In this document: in pieces, positions 26,936 to 37,059 of the stretch | Position numbering within the stretch: the first letter of the stretch is position 1 | Layout of the letters: each line of letters begins with the position of its first letter | Assembly: GCF_030696665.1 (NCBI RefSeq) | Contig: NZ_JAUYRV010000046.1 | Span: 62,001-126,000 of the forward strand | Reading direction: 5' to 3' | Length of the DNA: 64,000 bases | Origin: Novosphingobium sp. | GTDB taxonomy: Bacteria > Pseudomonadota > Alphaproteobacteria > Sphingomonadales > Sphingomonadaceae | Program-made: the position numbers and the translations under genes | Notes under the pieces: model-generated | Database searches by the model: none | Told to the model about the DNA's origin: nothing | The model's input: the letters and a program-made list of their open reading frames with translations, nothing else

Positions 26936-27439
26936 ATGGACAGCCTCCTTCCACCTGAAATCGGCAATCTTGCTCGGCGGGTAGTCGCAGAGAATGCAGC
27001 CCTGAACCGCACGATCGCGGTTGCCGAAAGCTGCACTGGCGGTCTGGTTGCGGCGGCACTAACTGAAGTGCCGGGCAGTTCGGCTGTGCTCGACCGGGGG
27101 TTCGTGACCTATTCAAACGAAGCCAAGATGGAAGTGCTGGGCGTTTCGGAAGACCTTATCGATACGTTCGGTGCGGTTTCCATCGCGGTGGCGTGGTCGA
27201 TGGCGCAAGGCGCGCTGAAAAAGTCGTCGGCAGATGTGGCCGTGGCTATTACCGGCGTGGCCGGGCCGGACGGCGGTTCAGACCAGAAGCCGGTAGGCAC
27301 GGTGGTATTCGCCTGTGCCAAGCGCGGCGAAGACCCTGAAGCGACCAATGCCGAACTCAAGATGTTCGACACGGCATCAACGCGCGCCGAAGTCCGCTTT
27401 CAGGCGACGTTGACGGCGCTGGAACTGCTGCTGCCGTAA
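26936..27439 (+). CDS. cinA: CinA C-terminal family, nicotinamide-nucleotide amidase
   Basis: 167 residues, single-domain form (PncC type) that deamidates NMN in pyridine nucleotide salvage. Motifs: AESCTGGLVAAALTEVPGS, RGFVTYSNEAK, ITGVAGPDGGS, PVGTVVFA. Only the C-terminal domain of full CinA is present, the usual form in proteobacteria. It starts four bases after the preceding stop. The 3' end overlaps the convergent RatA/COQ10 gene by 40 bp, which is unusually long. Confidence 0.93.
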   Translation: MDSLLPPEIGNLARRVVAENAALNRTIAVAESCTGGLVAAALTEVPGSSAVLDRGFVTYSNEAKMEVLGVSEDLIDTFGAVSIAVAWSMAQGALKKSSADVAVAITGVAGPDGGSDQKPVGTVVFACAKRGEDPEATNAELKMFDTASTRAEVRFQATLTALELLLP

Positions 27440-27861
27440 AGCTGCTCTGCGCGCTTTTCGAATGCGGCGACCATTTTTCGGAATGCCGCATCAAGGTACT
27501 GTCCTGCAATTTTTTCGAAGATTGCATTGCGGAACGTGAAATCCACGCTGAAGCCGATGGTGCAGCCGCCGTCGGGGTTCGGTGTGAACGTCCAGTCATT
27601 TTCGAGCCGCTTCAGCGGGCCGTCAATGTACTCAACCCTGATCTGGCTTGGGCGGGTTTTGAGAACGCGTGAGGTGAACTTCTCCCGCAGAGCACTGAAG
27701 CCCACGAGCAGGTCGGCAATCATCTCGCCTTCGCTGTCAGACTTGATCCGTGTGCCCACCACCCACGGCAAAAACTCGGCATAGCGCCGCACATCGGCGA
27801 CCAGATCATACATCTGTTCAGCCGACCATTTCAGGTCACGGTTTTCGACGATCCTGGGCAA
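27400..27861 (-). CDS. RatA/COQ10-type START-domain protein
   Basis: 153 residues. Lipid-binding START-like fold of the Coq10 group, thought to help ubiquinone function; E. coli RatA is annotated as a ribosome-association factor, but that role is not shown here. Motifs: SAEQMYDLVADVRRYAEFLPW, LRVG-like LVGFSALREKFTSRV, GCTIGFSVDFTFRN. It starts at TTG 27861, two bases after the lipA stop; a CTG that overlaps the lipA stop is also in frame. Its last 40 bases lie within the end of convergent cinA. Confidence 0.88.
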   Translation of the reverse strand: MPRIVENRDLKWSAEQMYDLVADVRRYAEFLPWVVGTRIKSDSEGEMIADLLVGFSALREKFTSRVLKTRPSQIRVEYIDGPLKRLENDWTFTPNPDGGCTIGFSVDFTFRNAIFEKIAGQYLDAAFRKMVAAFEKRAEQLYGSSSSSAVNVA

Positions 27862-27863
27862 GA

Positions 27864-28808
27864 TCAGCTCTGCGCTGCTGCCTTTTGGGCAACCTTGGCC
27901 AGTTGCGCTTCGCGAGTGGCGCGCATGGCACGGAAATCATCGCCCGCGTGGTAGCTCGAACGGGTAAGCGGCGTCGCGGCAACCTGCAGGAAGCCCTTGG
28001 CACGGGCAATTGCGCCGTATGCCTCGAACGCCTTGGGCGTCACGAACTCAATCACCTTGGCGTGCTTGGGCGTGGGTTGCAGATACTGGCCCATCGTCAG
28101 AAAATCGATCTGGGCAGAGCGCATGTCGTCCATCACCTGATGGACTTCGAGGCGCTCCTCACCAAGGCCGAGCATGACGCCTGATTTGGTGAAGATGCGC
28201 GGGTTATGGCGCTTTACCTGTTCCAACAGCCGCAGCGACGCATAGTAGCGTGCGCCGGGACGGATTGTGGGGTAGAGGCGCGGAACGGTTTCAAGGTTGT
28301 GGTTATAGACGTCCGGCCCGGCATCGACGATGGCTTCGACCGCAGATTCCATCTTGTTGCGGAAATCGGGCGTCAGGATTTCGATTGTGGTGTTCGGCGT
28401 AAGTTCGCGCAGGGCTTTGATGACCTTGACGAAATGGCCTGCGCCGCCATCGGGGAGATCATCACGGTCGACCGAGGTGATCACAATGTGTTCAAGCCCC
28501 ATCTTGGATGCGGCGGTGGCCACGTTGATCGGCTCCAGCGGATCGACCGCCCGGGGCATGCCGGTCTTCACATTGCAGAACGCACACGCGCGCGTGCATA
28601 CATCGCCGAGAATCATCACGGTGGCGTGCTTTTTGGTCCAGCATTCGCCGATGTTGGGGCACGCCGCTTCTTCACAAACGGTATTCAGGCCCAGTTCGCG
28701 CATCAGTGCCCGCGTTTCGCCGTAGCCTTTGCTGGTGGGCGCTTTTACGCGAATCCAATCAGGCTTGCGCTGACGTTCTGGGCGAAGATTCTGGGCCGGG
28801 TCGTTCAT
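27864..28808 (-). CDS. lipA: Lipoyl synthase
   Basis: 314 residues. Radical SAM enzyme that inserts two sulfurs into octanoyl groups to make lipoyl cofactors, as needed by the PdhB lipoyl domain encoded later in the window. Both iron-sulfur motifs are complete: C45-x4-C50-x5-C56 and C71-x3-C75-x2-C78. Other motifs: [28 protein letters not shown]. The ATG at 28808 is divergent from the carbonic anhydrase gene. The RatA/COQ10 gene follows directly. Confidence 0.97.
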   Translation of the reverse strand: MNDPAQNLRPERQRKPDWIRVKAPTSKGYGETRALMRELGLNTVCEEAACPNIGECWTKKHATVMILGDVCTRACAFCNVKTGMPRAVDPLEPINVATAASKMGLEHIVITSVDRDDLPDGGAGHFVKVIKALRELTPNTTIEILTPDFRNKMESAVEAIVDAGPDVYNHNLETVPRLYPTIRPGARYYASLRLLEQVKRHNPRIFTKSGVMLGLGEERLEVHQVMDDMRSAQIDFLTMGQYLQPTPKHAKVIEFVTPKAFEAYGAIARAKGFLQVAATPLTRSSYHAGDDFRAMRATREAQLAKVAQKAAAQS

Positions 28809-28873
28809 TGCGTTCAGATAGGCGGTAACGGCGGCTCTTGAAAGACCCTATCGTTACGCCCATTAGCTTGGAC

Positions 28874-29524
28874 ATGGCCCAAACAACTCCTGAACTCACC
28901 CACTTGCTGGCGGGATACCGCCGCTTCCGTGAAACTGGCTGGAACCGCAGGCTGGAGCGCTGGCGCGAATTGCGCGAAGGGCAAGAGCCTCAGGTCATGG
29001 TGATTGCCTGTTCCGACAGCCGGGTTGATCCCGCACAGATATTCGACGTTGATCCGGGCGAGATCTTTGTGGTTCGCAATGTGGCCGCGATGGTGCCACC
29101 GTTCGAGACGACGCCCGGCCACCACGGCGTTTCTGCCGCACTCGAATTTGCCGTTCAGGTGCTGAAGGTGAAAGAAGTCATGGTCATGGGCCACGGCATG
29201 TGCGGCGGCTGCAAGGCGGCGTTGACGCACAGCATGAAAGGCACTGCACCGGGCGATGGTGGTTTTGTCACCGACTGGATTTCATTGCTTGATGATGTGC
29301 GTGAGGAAGTCGTGGCCAAACACGGCATCGAGGGGCGCGTGGCAGAGCAGGCAATGGAATTGGCAGGCGTACGACAGAGCATAGCCAATTTGCGCACTTT
29401 TCCTTTCGTAAAGCGCAAGGAAGCCGAAGGCGAACTACGCCTGAGAGGAACCTTTTTCGCTATTACCGATGGCATCTTGCACGTGCTCGATGACCAAAGC
29501 GGAGAGTTCGCGCCTGTAGTGTGA
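28874..29524 (+). CDS. Beta-class carbonic anhydrase
   Basis: 216 residues from the ATG at 28874; a TTG at 28838 is also in frame. Zinc enzyme interconverting CO2 and bicarbonate, supplying bicarbonate for carboxylases such as acetyl-CoA carboxylase. Ligands: C46 in ACSDSRVDP (with D48 and R50), H107 and C110 in GHGMCGGC. Length and motif spacing are typical of a cytoplasmic beta-CA. A strong bidirectional terminator follows. Confidence 0.95.
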   Translation: MAQTTPELTHLLAGYRRFRETGWNRRLERWRELREGQEPQVMVIACSDSRVDPAQIFDVDPGEIFVVRNVAAMVPPFETTPGHHGVSAALEFAVQVLKVKEVMVMGHGMCGGCKAALTHSMKGTAPGDGGFVTDWISLLDDVREEVVAKHGIEGRVAEQAMELAGVRQSIANLRTFPFVKRKEAEGELRLRGTFFAITDGILHVLDDQSGEFAPVV

Positions 29525-29554
29525 CGACGTTCTATCCCTATCGAACGATGCAAA

Positions 29555-29581
29555 AAGGGCGGCCCCAGCGGGACCGCCCTT
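29555..29581. terminator. Bidirectional intrinsic terminator
   Basis: AAGGGCGG-C-CCC / GGG-A-CCGCCCTT with a 3-base loop; five Ts follow on the - strand and TTCTTGTTCTT on the + strand. It serves both the carbonic anhydrase gene and the convergent TPR gene. Confidence 0.85.
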
Positions 29582-29608
29582 CTTGTTCTTCAGAGCGGTC
29601 TTAGCCGA

Positions 29609-30937
29609 TCAGGGGCGTGCCTGCGTTGTGGCGAAAGTCGACCACAGGCGGGCAAGGTTGGTGCGCGCACCGGTAACTTGCGCGAAGCTGGCCTTGGCCT
29701 CTTCGAACTTGTCCTGATCAAGCTGGGCAATGCCAAGGCGGGTCAGCGCGCGGTCCTTGTCAATCGCGCCCTTTTCAATCGCCATCTTGTACATTTCCTC
29801 GGCCTTGGCCGGTTCGTCATACGAGAGATAGGCGTCTGCCATCGCCAGCGCGCTCTTGCCGTCCTTGCCAGCGCGGGCATCGCGATCCAGCGCAGGAAGC
29901 GAGGCCTTGTCGGGCGCGATGCGGCTCTTCGACTGCGAAAGGGCATCGGCTACAAACGCATCGTTCGCCTTGAGCACGCCAGACTTTACGGCCATCTCGG
30001 TGACCTTCAGTACTTCGCCGGGAAGACGGCGCGGATCGGCTGCCTCGATGTATTCGACGTATTCACGCTCGACATACTTCGGGTCATTCTGGAACGCGCC
30101 CGAGCGCAGCAGCAGGCGACCAAGGTCGAGCGATTCCTGGTTGGTGAATGTACCGAACTCACGGACGAGCTGGCCTGCGCCGAGCCAGTTGAGGGGGGTC
30201 GGATCATTCTCGACCATCATGGTCGACCATTCGATCGCTTGCGGGCCAAGGCGGTTCTTGTAAGCAATCAGGTTGGCGCGCTTGAACCAACCTTCAGGCG
30301 CGACACCTCCAGCGGCCTTGCGGACGTCAAGAGCGGTTTTCAGAGCAGTAAGCGCTTCGGCGTTCTGGCCCTGCTGCGAATAGGAATCGGCCAGCAGTTC
30401 AGCGGCGGTGTCATCCTTGTAGTTGGATGCGACAACCGCCGTCAGTGCCTTGACTGCGGTGGGGTAGTCCTTGTTAGAATAGGCGAAGTTGCCGAGGTAG
30501 AACTGATAGTCGGGAACGCTGGCGGCAGGCACCTGTCCGCTATCAAGCATGTTCTGCATGCCGCGCTGGCGCATGGGGAGATCGTTGAGCACGCCGCCAA
30601 CGGTCACGGCCCAACCGCCTACTGCCATGCGATCAAGCGGGCTTTTCGCGGCAGCTTCAGCGGCTGCGAGTTCGGCAGGCGCATTGGCAAGCACAGCGGC
30701 CTGCGCGGCAGCATCGGCACCCTTCTTCTTTGCTTCATCAAGCGCAGTCATGGTCTTTTGCATGGGGCCTGCGGCCGCCACGAATTCCTTCGAGTAGGCA
30801 GCCTTTTCGACCTTCGGTTCTTTTTCCTTGGCGGACGCGGCGGTGGCACCGACCGTCAGCGCGCCGGTGGTCAGGGCAAGGGCCAGTGCCGTCTTGCCGA
30901 TCATGCCGCCAGTCACACGCTTGAAAGTAGCACGCAT
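29609..30937 (-). CDS. Exported TPR-repeat protein of unknown function
   Basis: 442 residues from the ATG at 30937, which has GGAG nine bases upstream. Signal peptide about 1-36, ending near ASAKE. The mature part is helical with TPR-like units, clearest around YQFYLGNFAYSNKDYPTAVKA, AELLADSYSQQGQNAEALTA, AMADAYLSYDEPAKAEEMY and LTRLGIAQLDQDKFEEAKA. It is probably a periplasmic scaffold or binding protein. No catalytic motif, and no neighbour suggests a pathway. Confidence 0.82.
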   Translation of the reverse strand: MRATFKRVTGGMIGKTALALALTTGALTVGATAASAKEKEPKVEKAAYSKEFVAAAGPMQKTMTALDEAKKKGADAAAQAAVLANAPAELAAAEAAAKSPLDRMAVGGWAVTVGGVLNDLPMRQRGMQNMLDSGQVPAASVPDYQFYLGNFAYSNKDYPTAVKALTAVVASNYKDDTAAELLADSYSQQGQNAEALTALKTALDVRKAAGGVAPEGWFKRANLIAYKNRLGPQAIEWSTMMVENDPTPLNWLGAGQLVREFGTFTNQESLDLGRLLLRSGAFQNDPKYVEREYVEYIEAADPRRLPGEVLKVTEMAVKSGVLKANDAFVADALSQSKSRIAPDKASLPALDRDARAGKDGKSALAMADAYLSYDEPAKAEEMYKMAIEKGAIDKDRALTRLGIAQLDQDKFEEAKASFAQVTGARTNLARLWSTFATTQARP

Positions 30938-31261
30938 AGAAATCGTCTCCTGTTCGACCGGATGCGTTCGACGGGGCAACCTCGCCCCGACCTTGCGCAC
31001 CCACGGTCCTCTCACCTGTGGTCGTAACCGCTAGTGGCGCGGAAATAGCCCTTTGGCAACGGTTTGTGCCCTATCCTTGTTGCCGTGAACGGTGATTGAA
31101 TGGCACCTCGTCCGAATATTCAGGCAACTTGTCGCACGCGCTCGCAAATGTGGAAAACCGGGCGGGATTGGAGCCTATCGCGGCTGCATTGCTGGCTATC
31201 GCGGGGCAATGGGGCTAGGGACTTTGTCCGCCCTTTGTCATTATAACGAAAAGCTGTTCCA
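30938..31261. other. 324-bp divergent intergenic region (TPR gene / gyrA)
   Basis: No convincing gene. It must contain promoters for both flanking genes. Visible elements: two exact CTATCGCGG direct repeats at 31175-31183 and 31196-31204 (21 bp apart) and a TATAAC at 31242 that resembles a -10 box but lacks a well-spaced -35. Nothing resembles a known riboswitch or small RNA. Confidence 0.5.
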
Positions 31262-34027
31262 GTGAGCGACGACACCACGATCATCGACCCCCCTGCCCCC
31301 GCCCCGGAAGGCGAGTTCCAGCGGATCGACATCGTCGACGAGATGAAGACCAGCTACCTCGATTACGCGATGAGCGTGATCGTGAGCCGTGCACTGCCTG
31401 ATGTGCGTGACGGTTTGAAGCCAGTCCATCGTCGCATCCTGTGGACCAGCCACGAAAACGGGTTCGTTTCGACCAAGGCCTATCGCAAATCGGCGCGTAT
31501 CGTCGGCGATTGCATGGGCAAGTATCACCCGCATGGCGACAGCGCGATCTATGACGCGCTGGCGCGCATGACGCAGGACTGGTCGATGCGGCTGCCGCTC
31601 CTGGATGGGCAGGGCAACTTCGGGTCGATGGACCCCGATCCGCCGGCGTCGATGCGCTATACCGAAGCGCGTCTGGCCAAAGTTGCGGATTCGCTGCTGG
31701 CCGACATTGAAAAAGACACGGTCGATTTCACGCCGAACTATGACGGGTCGGAGCATGAACCGCAGGTTCTGCCCGCCCGCTTCCCCAACCTGCTGGTCAA
31801 CGGCGCAGGCGGCATTGCCGTCGGCATGGCGACAAACATTCCGCCGCACAATCTGGGCGAAGTGATCGACGGCTGTCTGGCCTACATGGACAACCCGCTC
31901 ATCACGATTGACGAGCTGATCCAGATTATCCCAGCGCCCGATTTCCCCACTGCGCCGCTGATCCTCGGCACGGCGGGCGCACGCAAGGCCTATCATGAAG
32001 GTCGCGGCTCGATCATCATGCGCGCGCGGCACACGATCGAAGAGAGCCGGGGTGACCGCCGCTCGATCGTGCTGACAAGCATCCCCTATCAGGTCGGCAA
32101 ATCGGGTCTGGTCGAAAAGATTGCCGAAGCGGCCAAGGACAAGCGGATCGAGGGCATCTCGGACATCCGCGATGAATCGAACCGTGAAGGCGTGCGCGTG
32201 GTCATCGACCTCAAGCGCGATGCCACGCCCGAGGTGGTGCTCAATCAGCTGTGGCGCAACACGCCGGCGCAATCGAGCTTTCCGGCAAACATGCTGGCGA
32301 TCCGTGGCGGCCGGCCCGAGGTGCTCAACCTCAAGGACATCATCGAGGCGTTTGTACGCTTCCGCGAAGAAGTCATCACGCGGCGTACCAAGTTTGAACT
32401 GAACAAGGCGCGTGACCGGGCGCATATCCTGCTTGGTCTGGTCATTGCGGTGACCAACCTTGATGAGGTGGTGCGGATCATCCGTGGGTCTTCGAACCCG
32501 GCGATCGCACGCGAGGCACTGATTACGCGCGAATGGCCGATGGGCGACATTGCGCCGTACATCAAGCTGGTCGAAGCGATCGAAGACATCGGTTCGGCGG
32601 ACTCCGCAACCTATCGCCTGTCCGAAACACAGGTCCGCGCGATCCTTGATCTGCGCCTGCATCGCCTGACGGCGCTGGGCCGCGATGAAATTGGCGATGA
32701 GTTGGAAGGTCTTGCCCGGACGATTTCCGAGCTGCTTTCGATCCTCGCTGATCGTGTAAAGCTGTTCGCCGTGATGCGGGACGAACTGCTTGCCGTGCGG
32801 CAGGCTTTTGCAACACCGCGCAAGTCCGAGATTACCGCGCCTGCCGATGGCATTGAAGACGAAGATCTGATCGAGCGCGAGGACATGGTCGTCACGATCA
32901 CGCTCGACGGCTATATCAAACGCACGCCGCTCTCCACTTTCCGCGCACAGAACCGCGGCGGCAAGGGTCGCAGCGGCATGGCGACGAAGGATGAGGATGC
33001 CGTAGGGACGATGTTCGTCACCAGCACCCATACGCCGGTGCTGTTCTTCTCGACCGCGGGTAAGGTCTATCGCCTGAAAGTTTGGCGCCTGCCGGAAGGT
33101 GGGCCGACCACGCGCGGACGCCCAGTGGTCAACTTGCTCCCGGCGCTCGACAAGGACGAAACCATCGCCACCGTGCTGCCGCTGCCTGAGGACGAGGCGG
33201 AATGGGGCAAGCTATCGGTTGTCTTCGCCACTGCCAAGGGCAACGTGCGCCGCAACTCTATGGACGCCTTCGCCAACATCCCGTCGAACGGCAAGTTCGC
33301 TATGAAGTTCGATGCGGATGATGAAGGCACGCCGAGCGATGATCGACTGATCGGTGTGGCGCTGCTGGAAGCGAGCGACGATGTGCTGCTGGCAACCCGC
33401 GCAGGCAAGGCGATCCGCTTTGCCGGTGACGAAGTGCGCGAGTTCACGAGCCGCACCTCCACCGGTGTGCGCGGCATGACGCTGAAGGGCGATGACGAGG
33501 TGATCTCGCTGTCGATCCTGCACCGCGTTGGTGCCAATCCGGAAGAGCGCGAGGAGTATCTCCGCTATGCCCCGTGGAAGGGCGAGAAGGAAGGCGAGAT
33601 GGCCGACCAGGCGCGCTACGCCTTCATGGCCGAGCGCGAGCAGTTCATCCTCACGGTCTGCGCGAACGGTTATGGCAAGCTGTCGTCGGCATACGAATAT
33701 CGCCGCACGGGCCGTGGCGGTCAGGGCATCACCAATATCGACAACATCGGGCGCAATGGTCCGGTGGTGGCTAGCTTCCCCGCCACGCAGGGCGACCAGC
33801 TCATGCTGGTGACCGATCAGGCAAAGCTGATTCGCCTGCCGCTTACCACGCTGCGCGTGATCGGGCGCGGCAGTGCCGGTGTCCGCCTGTTTAACGTTTC
33901 GGGCGGCGAGCATGTGGTAAGCGCGGTTCGTCTGGCTGAGGGCGTCGCTGGCGAAGAAGTCGTTGAGGAAATGGCTGGCGATGCACCCGTTGCCGACGTC
34001 TCTGACGCCGGGGATTCGGCTGAATGA
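31262..34027 (+). CDS. gyrA: DNA gyrase subunit A
   Basis: 921 residues. Cuts and rejoins DNA to add negative supercoils with GyrB. The active-site Tyr is Y133 (MRYTEARL). The quinolone-determining region [13 protein letters not shown] keeps S94 and D98, equivalent to E. coli S83 and D87, so it looks drug-sensitive at those sites. The gyrase-specific box appears as QNRGGKG (563-569), one change from QRRGGKG, and a beta-pinwheel C-terminal domain follows, supporting gyrase over topoisomerase IV. GTG start with a weak ribosome site. The stop overlaps the DUF952 gene (ATGA). Confidence 0.95.
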   Translation: MSDDTTIIDPPAPAPEGEFQRIDIVDEMKTSYLDYAMSVIVSRALPDVRDGLKPVHRRILWTSHENGFVSTKAYRKSARIVGDCMGKYHPHGDSAIYDALARMTQDWSMRLPLLDGQGNFGSMDPDPPASMRYTEARLAKVADSLLADIEKDTVDFTPNYDGSEHEPQVLPARFPNLLVNGAGGIAVGMATNIPPHNLGEVIDGCLAYMDNPLITIDELIQIIPAPDFPTAPLILGTAGARKAYHEGRGSIIMRARHTIEESRGDRRSIVLTSIPYQVGKSGLVEKIAEAAKDKRIEGISDIRDESNREGVRVVIDLKRDATPEVVLNQLWRNTPAQSSFPANMLAIRGGRPEVLNLKDIIEAFVRFREEVITRRTKFELNKARDRAHILLGLVIAVTNLDEVVRIIRGSSNPAIAREALITREWPMGDIAPYIKLVEAIEDIGSADSATYRLSETQVRAILDLRLHRLTALGRDEIGDELEGLARTISELLSILADRVKLFAVMRDELLAVRQAFATPRKSEITAPADGIEDEDLIEREDMVVTITLDGYIKRTPLSTFRAQNRGGKGRSGMATKDEDAVGTMFVTSTHTPVLFFSTAGKVYRLKVWRLPEGGPTTRGRPVVNLLPALDKDETIATVLPLPEDEAEWGKLSVVFATAKGNVRRNSMDAFANIPSNGKFAMKFDADDEGTPSDDRLIGVALLEASDDVLLATRAGKAIRFAGDEVREFTSRTSTGVRGMTLKGDDEVISLSILHRVGANPEEREEYLRYAPWKGEKEGEMADQARYAFMAEREQFILTVCANGYGKLSSAYEYRRTGRGGQGITNIDNIGRNGPVVASFPATQGDQLMLVTDQAKLIRLPLTTLRVIGRGSAGVRLFNVSGGEHVVSAVRLAEGVAGEEVVEEMAGDAPVADVSDAGDSAE

Positions 34028-34377
34028 GCGGCCGTCCGTTGCTCGCCTACAAAGTGCTGACCGCCCCTGAAATGGCAGCGCTTGAAGCAGATGGGATGTT
34101 CAATGGCGCGCCGGTCGACTTGGCAGATGGCTACATCCACCTTTCGACCGAAGCGCAGTTGACCGAGACGGTGGACAAGCACTTTGCCGGGCAGACCGAC
34201 TTGCACGTCGTCGCGGTTGACCTCGCGGTGTTGGGCGATACCGTTAAGTGGGAGCCTTCGCGCGGCGGGCAGCTGTTTCCCCATATCTACGCGGACCTGC
34301 CGCTGAACGCGGCGGTAGCTTACGGCCCGCTGGAGCGAGACGAGGACGGACGGGTCAAGCTCCCGGTTGCGGGCTGA
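34024..34377 (+). CDS. DUF952 family protein
   Basis: 117 residues, short beta-rich protein with the family pattern YKVLTAPEMAAL, DGYIHLSTEAQLTETV and FPHIYADLPL. Biochemical function of the family is not established. ATGA overlap with gyrA implies translation coupled to it. The 3' end overlaps the convergent membrane-protein gene by 23 bp. Confidence 0.88.
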   Translation: MSGRPLLAYKVLTAPEMAALEADGMFNGAPVDLADGYIHLSTEAQLTETVDKHFAGQTDLHVVAVDLAVLGDTVKWEPSRGGQLFPHIYADLPLNAAVAYGPLERDEDGRVKLPVAG

Positions 34378-35020
34378 ATTCCCCCTTCGCCCGCAACGTG
34401 GCGATCACGCCGGTGCAGATCAGGAACTGGCCGAAGTAGTAGAGCGGCCAGATCAACAGGCCGGGAACGGCGCTGCCGGCCAGTGGTCCCATGCGGGCGA
34501 AGATCAGCAAGTCCGACGCAGCGAACATCATCGCCCCAAGGCCAACCCGATAGCGCGGAAAACTGCTCAACCATGCAGCAGCGGCCATGCCTGAGAGGCT
34601 AAGCGCGTAAAGCGCAACATCGATCCTGCCGGTCAGTTGGTACGAAATCAGCGGAACGCCAAGCAGCGTTGCAATGGCGGCGGCTTTCTGGCTGCTCGCA
34701 GGCCGTTCGCGGCGGAATTTCGCATAGAGTGAGATCGCGGCGAGATGGCCGAGCAGAAATGCCATTGCGCCGCTGGTGAAGTTTACCTCCAACACCATAT
34801 CGCCCACCGCACCCAGCGCCATGACGAGTGCGATCAGGTGCGCGTTGCGGGATGGATGGTGCGCCCAAGCGTATGCGGCAAGAAACGCGACGCCAGCGCC
34901 CTTCCACGCGATCAGCCAGATGCCGGGAACATGCCCTTTTGCGGCCAGCCAATAGCTGACGCCCGCAACAAGGCTGGCAACAAGCCAAGGCCGCTTTTCA
35001 ATAAGTGCGCGTTTCGGCAA
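34355..35020 (-). CDS. Lysoplasmalogenase-like (YhhN/TMEM86) membrane protein
   Basis: 221 residues, about seven to eight transmembrane helices. The family cleaves the vinyl-ether bond of lysoplasmalogens in animals; bacterial substrates are less clear. Family features: [38 protein letters not shown] and [10 protein letters not shown], with Asp residues in membrane segments as expected. TTG start at 35020 with AAGGG seven bases upstream; no ATG is available near the N-terminus. Divergent from trmFO, overlapping convergently with the DUF952 gene. Confidence 0.83.
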   Translation of the reverse strand: MPKRALIEKRPWLVASLVAGVSYWLAAKGHVPGIWLIAWKGAGVAFLAAYAWAHHPSRNAHLIALVMALGAVGDMVLEVNFTSGAMAFLLGHLAAISLYAKFRRERPASSQKAAAIATLLGVPLISYQLTGRIDVALYALSLSGMAAAAWLSSFPRYRVGLGAMMFAASDLLIFARMGPLAGSAVPGLLIWPLYYFGQFLICTGVIATLRAKGEFSPQPGA

Positions 35021-35103
35021 TGCTTGCCCTTCCCTGCCAACTGGCCTTCCCTGCTAATCGGACGGTATTGCCGCAGCGCCGTCACAATGCCAAGGCGCAA
35101 GCC

Positions 35104-36471
35104 ATGACACATCAGGTTCACATCATCGGCGGCGGCATGGCCGGAAGCGAAGCGGCTTGGCAATTGGCCCGGCGCGGAATTCGGGTGCGCCTTTCCGAAA
35201 TGCGCGGCAGCGGCGATACAACCGCTGCGCACAACGGCGATGGACTGGCCGAACTGGTCTGTTCCAACTCGTTCCGTTCAGACGATCACGAAAAGAACGC
35301 GGTTGGCCTGCTGCATCAGGAAATGCGCGAGTGTGGCAGCCTGCTGATGGCGGCGGCGGACAAAGCGCGTGTCCCGGCAGGGTCGGCATTGGCGGTTGAC
35401 CGCGATGTCTTCTCGGCGGAAGTGGAAGCAGCGTTGCGCGCGCAGCCCACGCTGGATCTGGTGCGTGAACGGGTGGACGTGTTGCCATCCGACGGCCTGA
35501 CCATCGTTGCCACAGGACCGTTAACGGCCCCCGCCCTCGCCGGGAGCATTGGCTCTGCGACAGGGGCCGACAGCCTTGCGTTCTTCGATGCGATTGCGCC
35601 AATCGTCTATCGTGAGAGCATCGACATGGACGTGGCGTGGATGGCATCGCGGTGGGACAAGGGGGCCGAAGCCTCGTTGGCGATGGGCGGCGACGGGCGC
35701 GATTACATCAATTGCCCGATGACCAAGGACCAATACTTCGCTTTTCACGAGGAATTGCTGGCAGGCGAGAAGACCGAATTCAAGGAATGGGAAGCGAACA
35801 CCCCCTATTTCGACGGCTGTATGCCGGTTGAAGTCATGGCGTCACGCGGGGTGGAGACGCTGCGCTTCGGCCCGATGAAGCCGGTCGGTCTCGACAACCC
35901 GCACTGGGCAACGCCCGAGCATCCCAACGGGCGATGGCCCTATGCCGTTGTTCAGCTTCGGCAGGACAACAAGCTGGGCACGCTTTGGAACATGGTCGGC
36001 TTCCAGACCAAACTGAAACATGCTGAGCAGGTGCGCGTGTTCCGCACGATTCCGGGGCTGGAAAACGCTGAGTTCGCACGGCTTGGCGGGCTGCACCGCA
36101 ACACCTTCCTTAATTCACCCACGTTGCTGGATCGGCAACTCCGGCTGAAATCCGCGCCGCACATCCGCTTTGCCGGGCAGATCACCGGGTGTGAGGGGTA
36201 TGTCGAGAGCGGTTCAATCGGGATGTTGGCAGGATTGCTGGCCGCGGCGCAAATAGCGGGCCGGGATTGGACGCCACCACCCCGCACAACGGCTCTTGGC
36301 GCGCTACTTTCGCATATCACAGGCGACGCTGAAGCCGAGACCTATCAGCCGATGAACGTCAACTTCGGACTGTTTCCGCCCCTGCACGAAGTGAAGAAGA
36401 AGGCGCGCAAGGAAGCCTATACCGAGCGGGCCAAGGCTGACATGGCGGCGTGGGTGGCGACGCTCGGTTGA
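35104..36471 (+). CDS. trmFO: Folate/FAD-dependent tRNA (m5U54) methyltransferase
   Basis: 455 residues from the ATG at 35104; the frame is open further upstream, but that part overlaps the divergent gene and lacks homology. Forms m5U54 in the tRNA T-loop using methylene-tetrahydrofolate and FAD. FAD site [13 protein letters not shown] (7-19), then [33 protein letters not shown], and [21 protein letters not shown] near the C-terminus, all in family order. The end is 19 bases from the convergent EF-hand gene. Confidence 0.96.
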   Translation: MTHQVHIIGGGMAGSEAAWQLARRGIRVRLSEMRGSGDTTAAHNGDGLAELVCSNSFRSDDHEKNAVGLLHQEMRECGSLLMAAADKARVPAGSALAVDRDVFSAEVEAALRAQPTLDLVRERVDVLPSDGLTIVATGPLTAPALAGSIGSATGADSLAFFDAIAPIVYRESIDMDVAWMASRWDKGAEASLAMGGDGRDYINCPMTKDQYFAFHEELLAGEKTEFKEWEANTPYFDGCMPVEVMASRGVETLRFGPMKPVGLDNPHWATPEHPNGRWPYAVVQLRQDNKLGTLWNMVGFQTKLKHAEQVRVFRTIPGLENAEFARLGGLHRNTFLNSPTLLDRQLRLKSAPHIRFAGQITGCEGYVESGSIGMLAGLLAAAQIAGRDWTPPPRTTALGALLSHITGDAEAETYQPMNVNFGLFPPLHEVKKKARKEAYTERAKADMAAWVATLG

Positions 36472-36490
36472 GCTGATCGAGCAGCGCTGC

Positions 36491-36967
36491 CTATTTGCAA
36501 ACGCACTTCTGCTTTGGCTTTGGCCGCTCTTTAGGGCGAGTGGTGACGAACTCCTCGCGCGTGAGGAACAGATCGGCGTTGCCGTCAGCGCCCTTGAACT
36601 TGTCGATTGTGGTGTGCGCCCATTCGTCAAACGTCAGCAGGTTGTTGCCGTCCTTGTCGAGTTTGCGAAAATCGCGCGCGCGGCCGCTGAGCATTTCAGT
36701 ACGGCTGATCCGGTTGTCGCGGTCTTTGTCGACCAGATTGAAGCGGCGGGTTTCGCGGCCTACGCCGGTAGCCTCTGGCGGTGCCGCGCCCATCATGCCA
36801 TCCACGTCGGCGCTGGGCAAATCCTCCGGCTCAGCGTCCGACGCTTCGGCAACGGGAAGCGCAGGTGCTTCGCCGCCAAACGCCGTTTCCGCCCGTCCCT
36901 GCCACCAGAAAACCCCTGCAGCAACGAGCATCAGCGCGGCCAAGCCGCCCAGCAATCCGCGAATCAT
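36491..36967 (-). CDS. Membrane-anchored EF-hand protein
   Basis: 158 residues. An N-terminal hydrophobic segment (5-22) acts as anchor or uncleaved signal; an acidic linker follows, then three EF-hand-like loops starting at D80 (DKDRDNRISRTE), D104 (DKDGNNLLTFDE) and D128 (DGNADLFLTREE). The C-terminus is Lys/Pro-rich and ends KCVCK with two close Cys. Probably a periplasmic calcium-binding protein; the partner is unknown. Such small EF-hand proteins are common in sphingomonads. Confidence 0.83.
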   Translation of the reverse strand: MIRGLLGGLAALMLVAAGVFWWQGRAETAFGGEAPALPVAEASDAEPEDLPSADVDGMMGAAPPEATGVGRETRRFNLVDKDRDNRISRTEMLSGRARDFRKLDKDGNNLLTFDEWAHTTIDKFKGADGNADLFLTREEFVTTRPKERPKPKQKCVCK

Positions 36968-37059
36968 GATCGAGTGCTCTCCATTCCGGAGGCAAGGCTA
37001 GTCCGGACTGGATCAAGCCGGCAGCGGCAGATGATACCGCTTTGGCAGGACTTCGTCGG

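Noticed and set aside
29678..31027. 449-codon + strand open frame opposite the TPR gene
   Set aside because: Shadow frame. The - strand gene has a signal peptide, ribosome site and terminator, while this frame runs through that terminator region without any feature of its own.
31219..31247. gyrA promoter with TATAAC as -10
   Set aside because: The best -35-like hexamer is at the wrong spacing and the leader would be only a few bases.
31241..33031. 596-codon - strand open frame opposite gyrA
   Set aside because: Antisense shadow of a highly conserved gene; composition is Arg/His-rich and it lacks domains.
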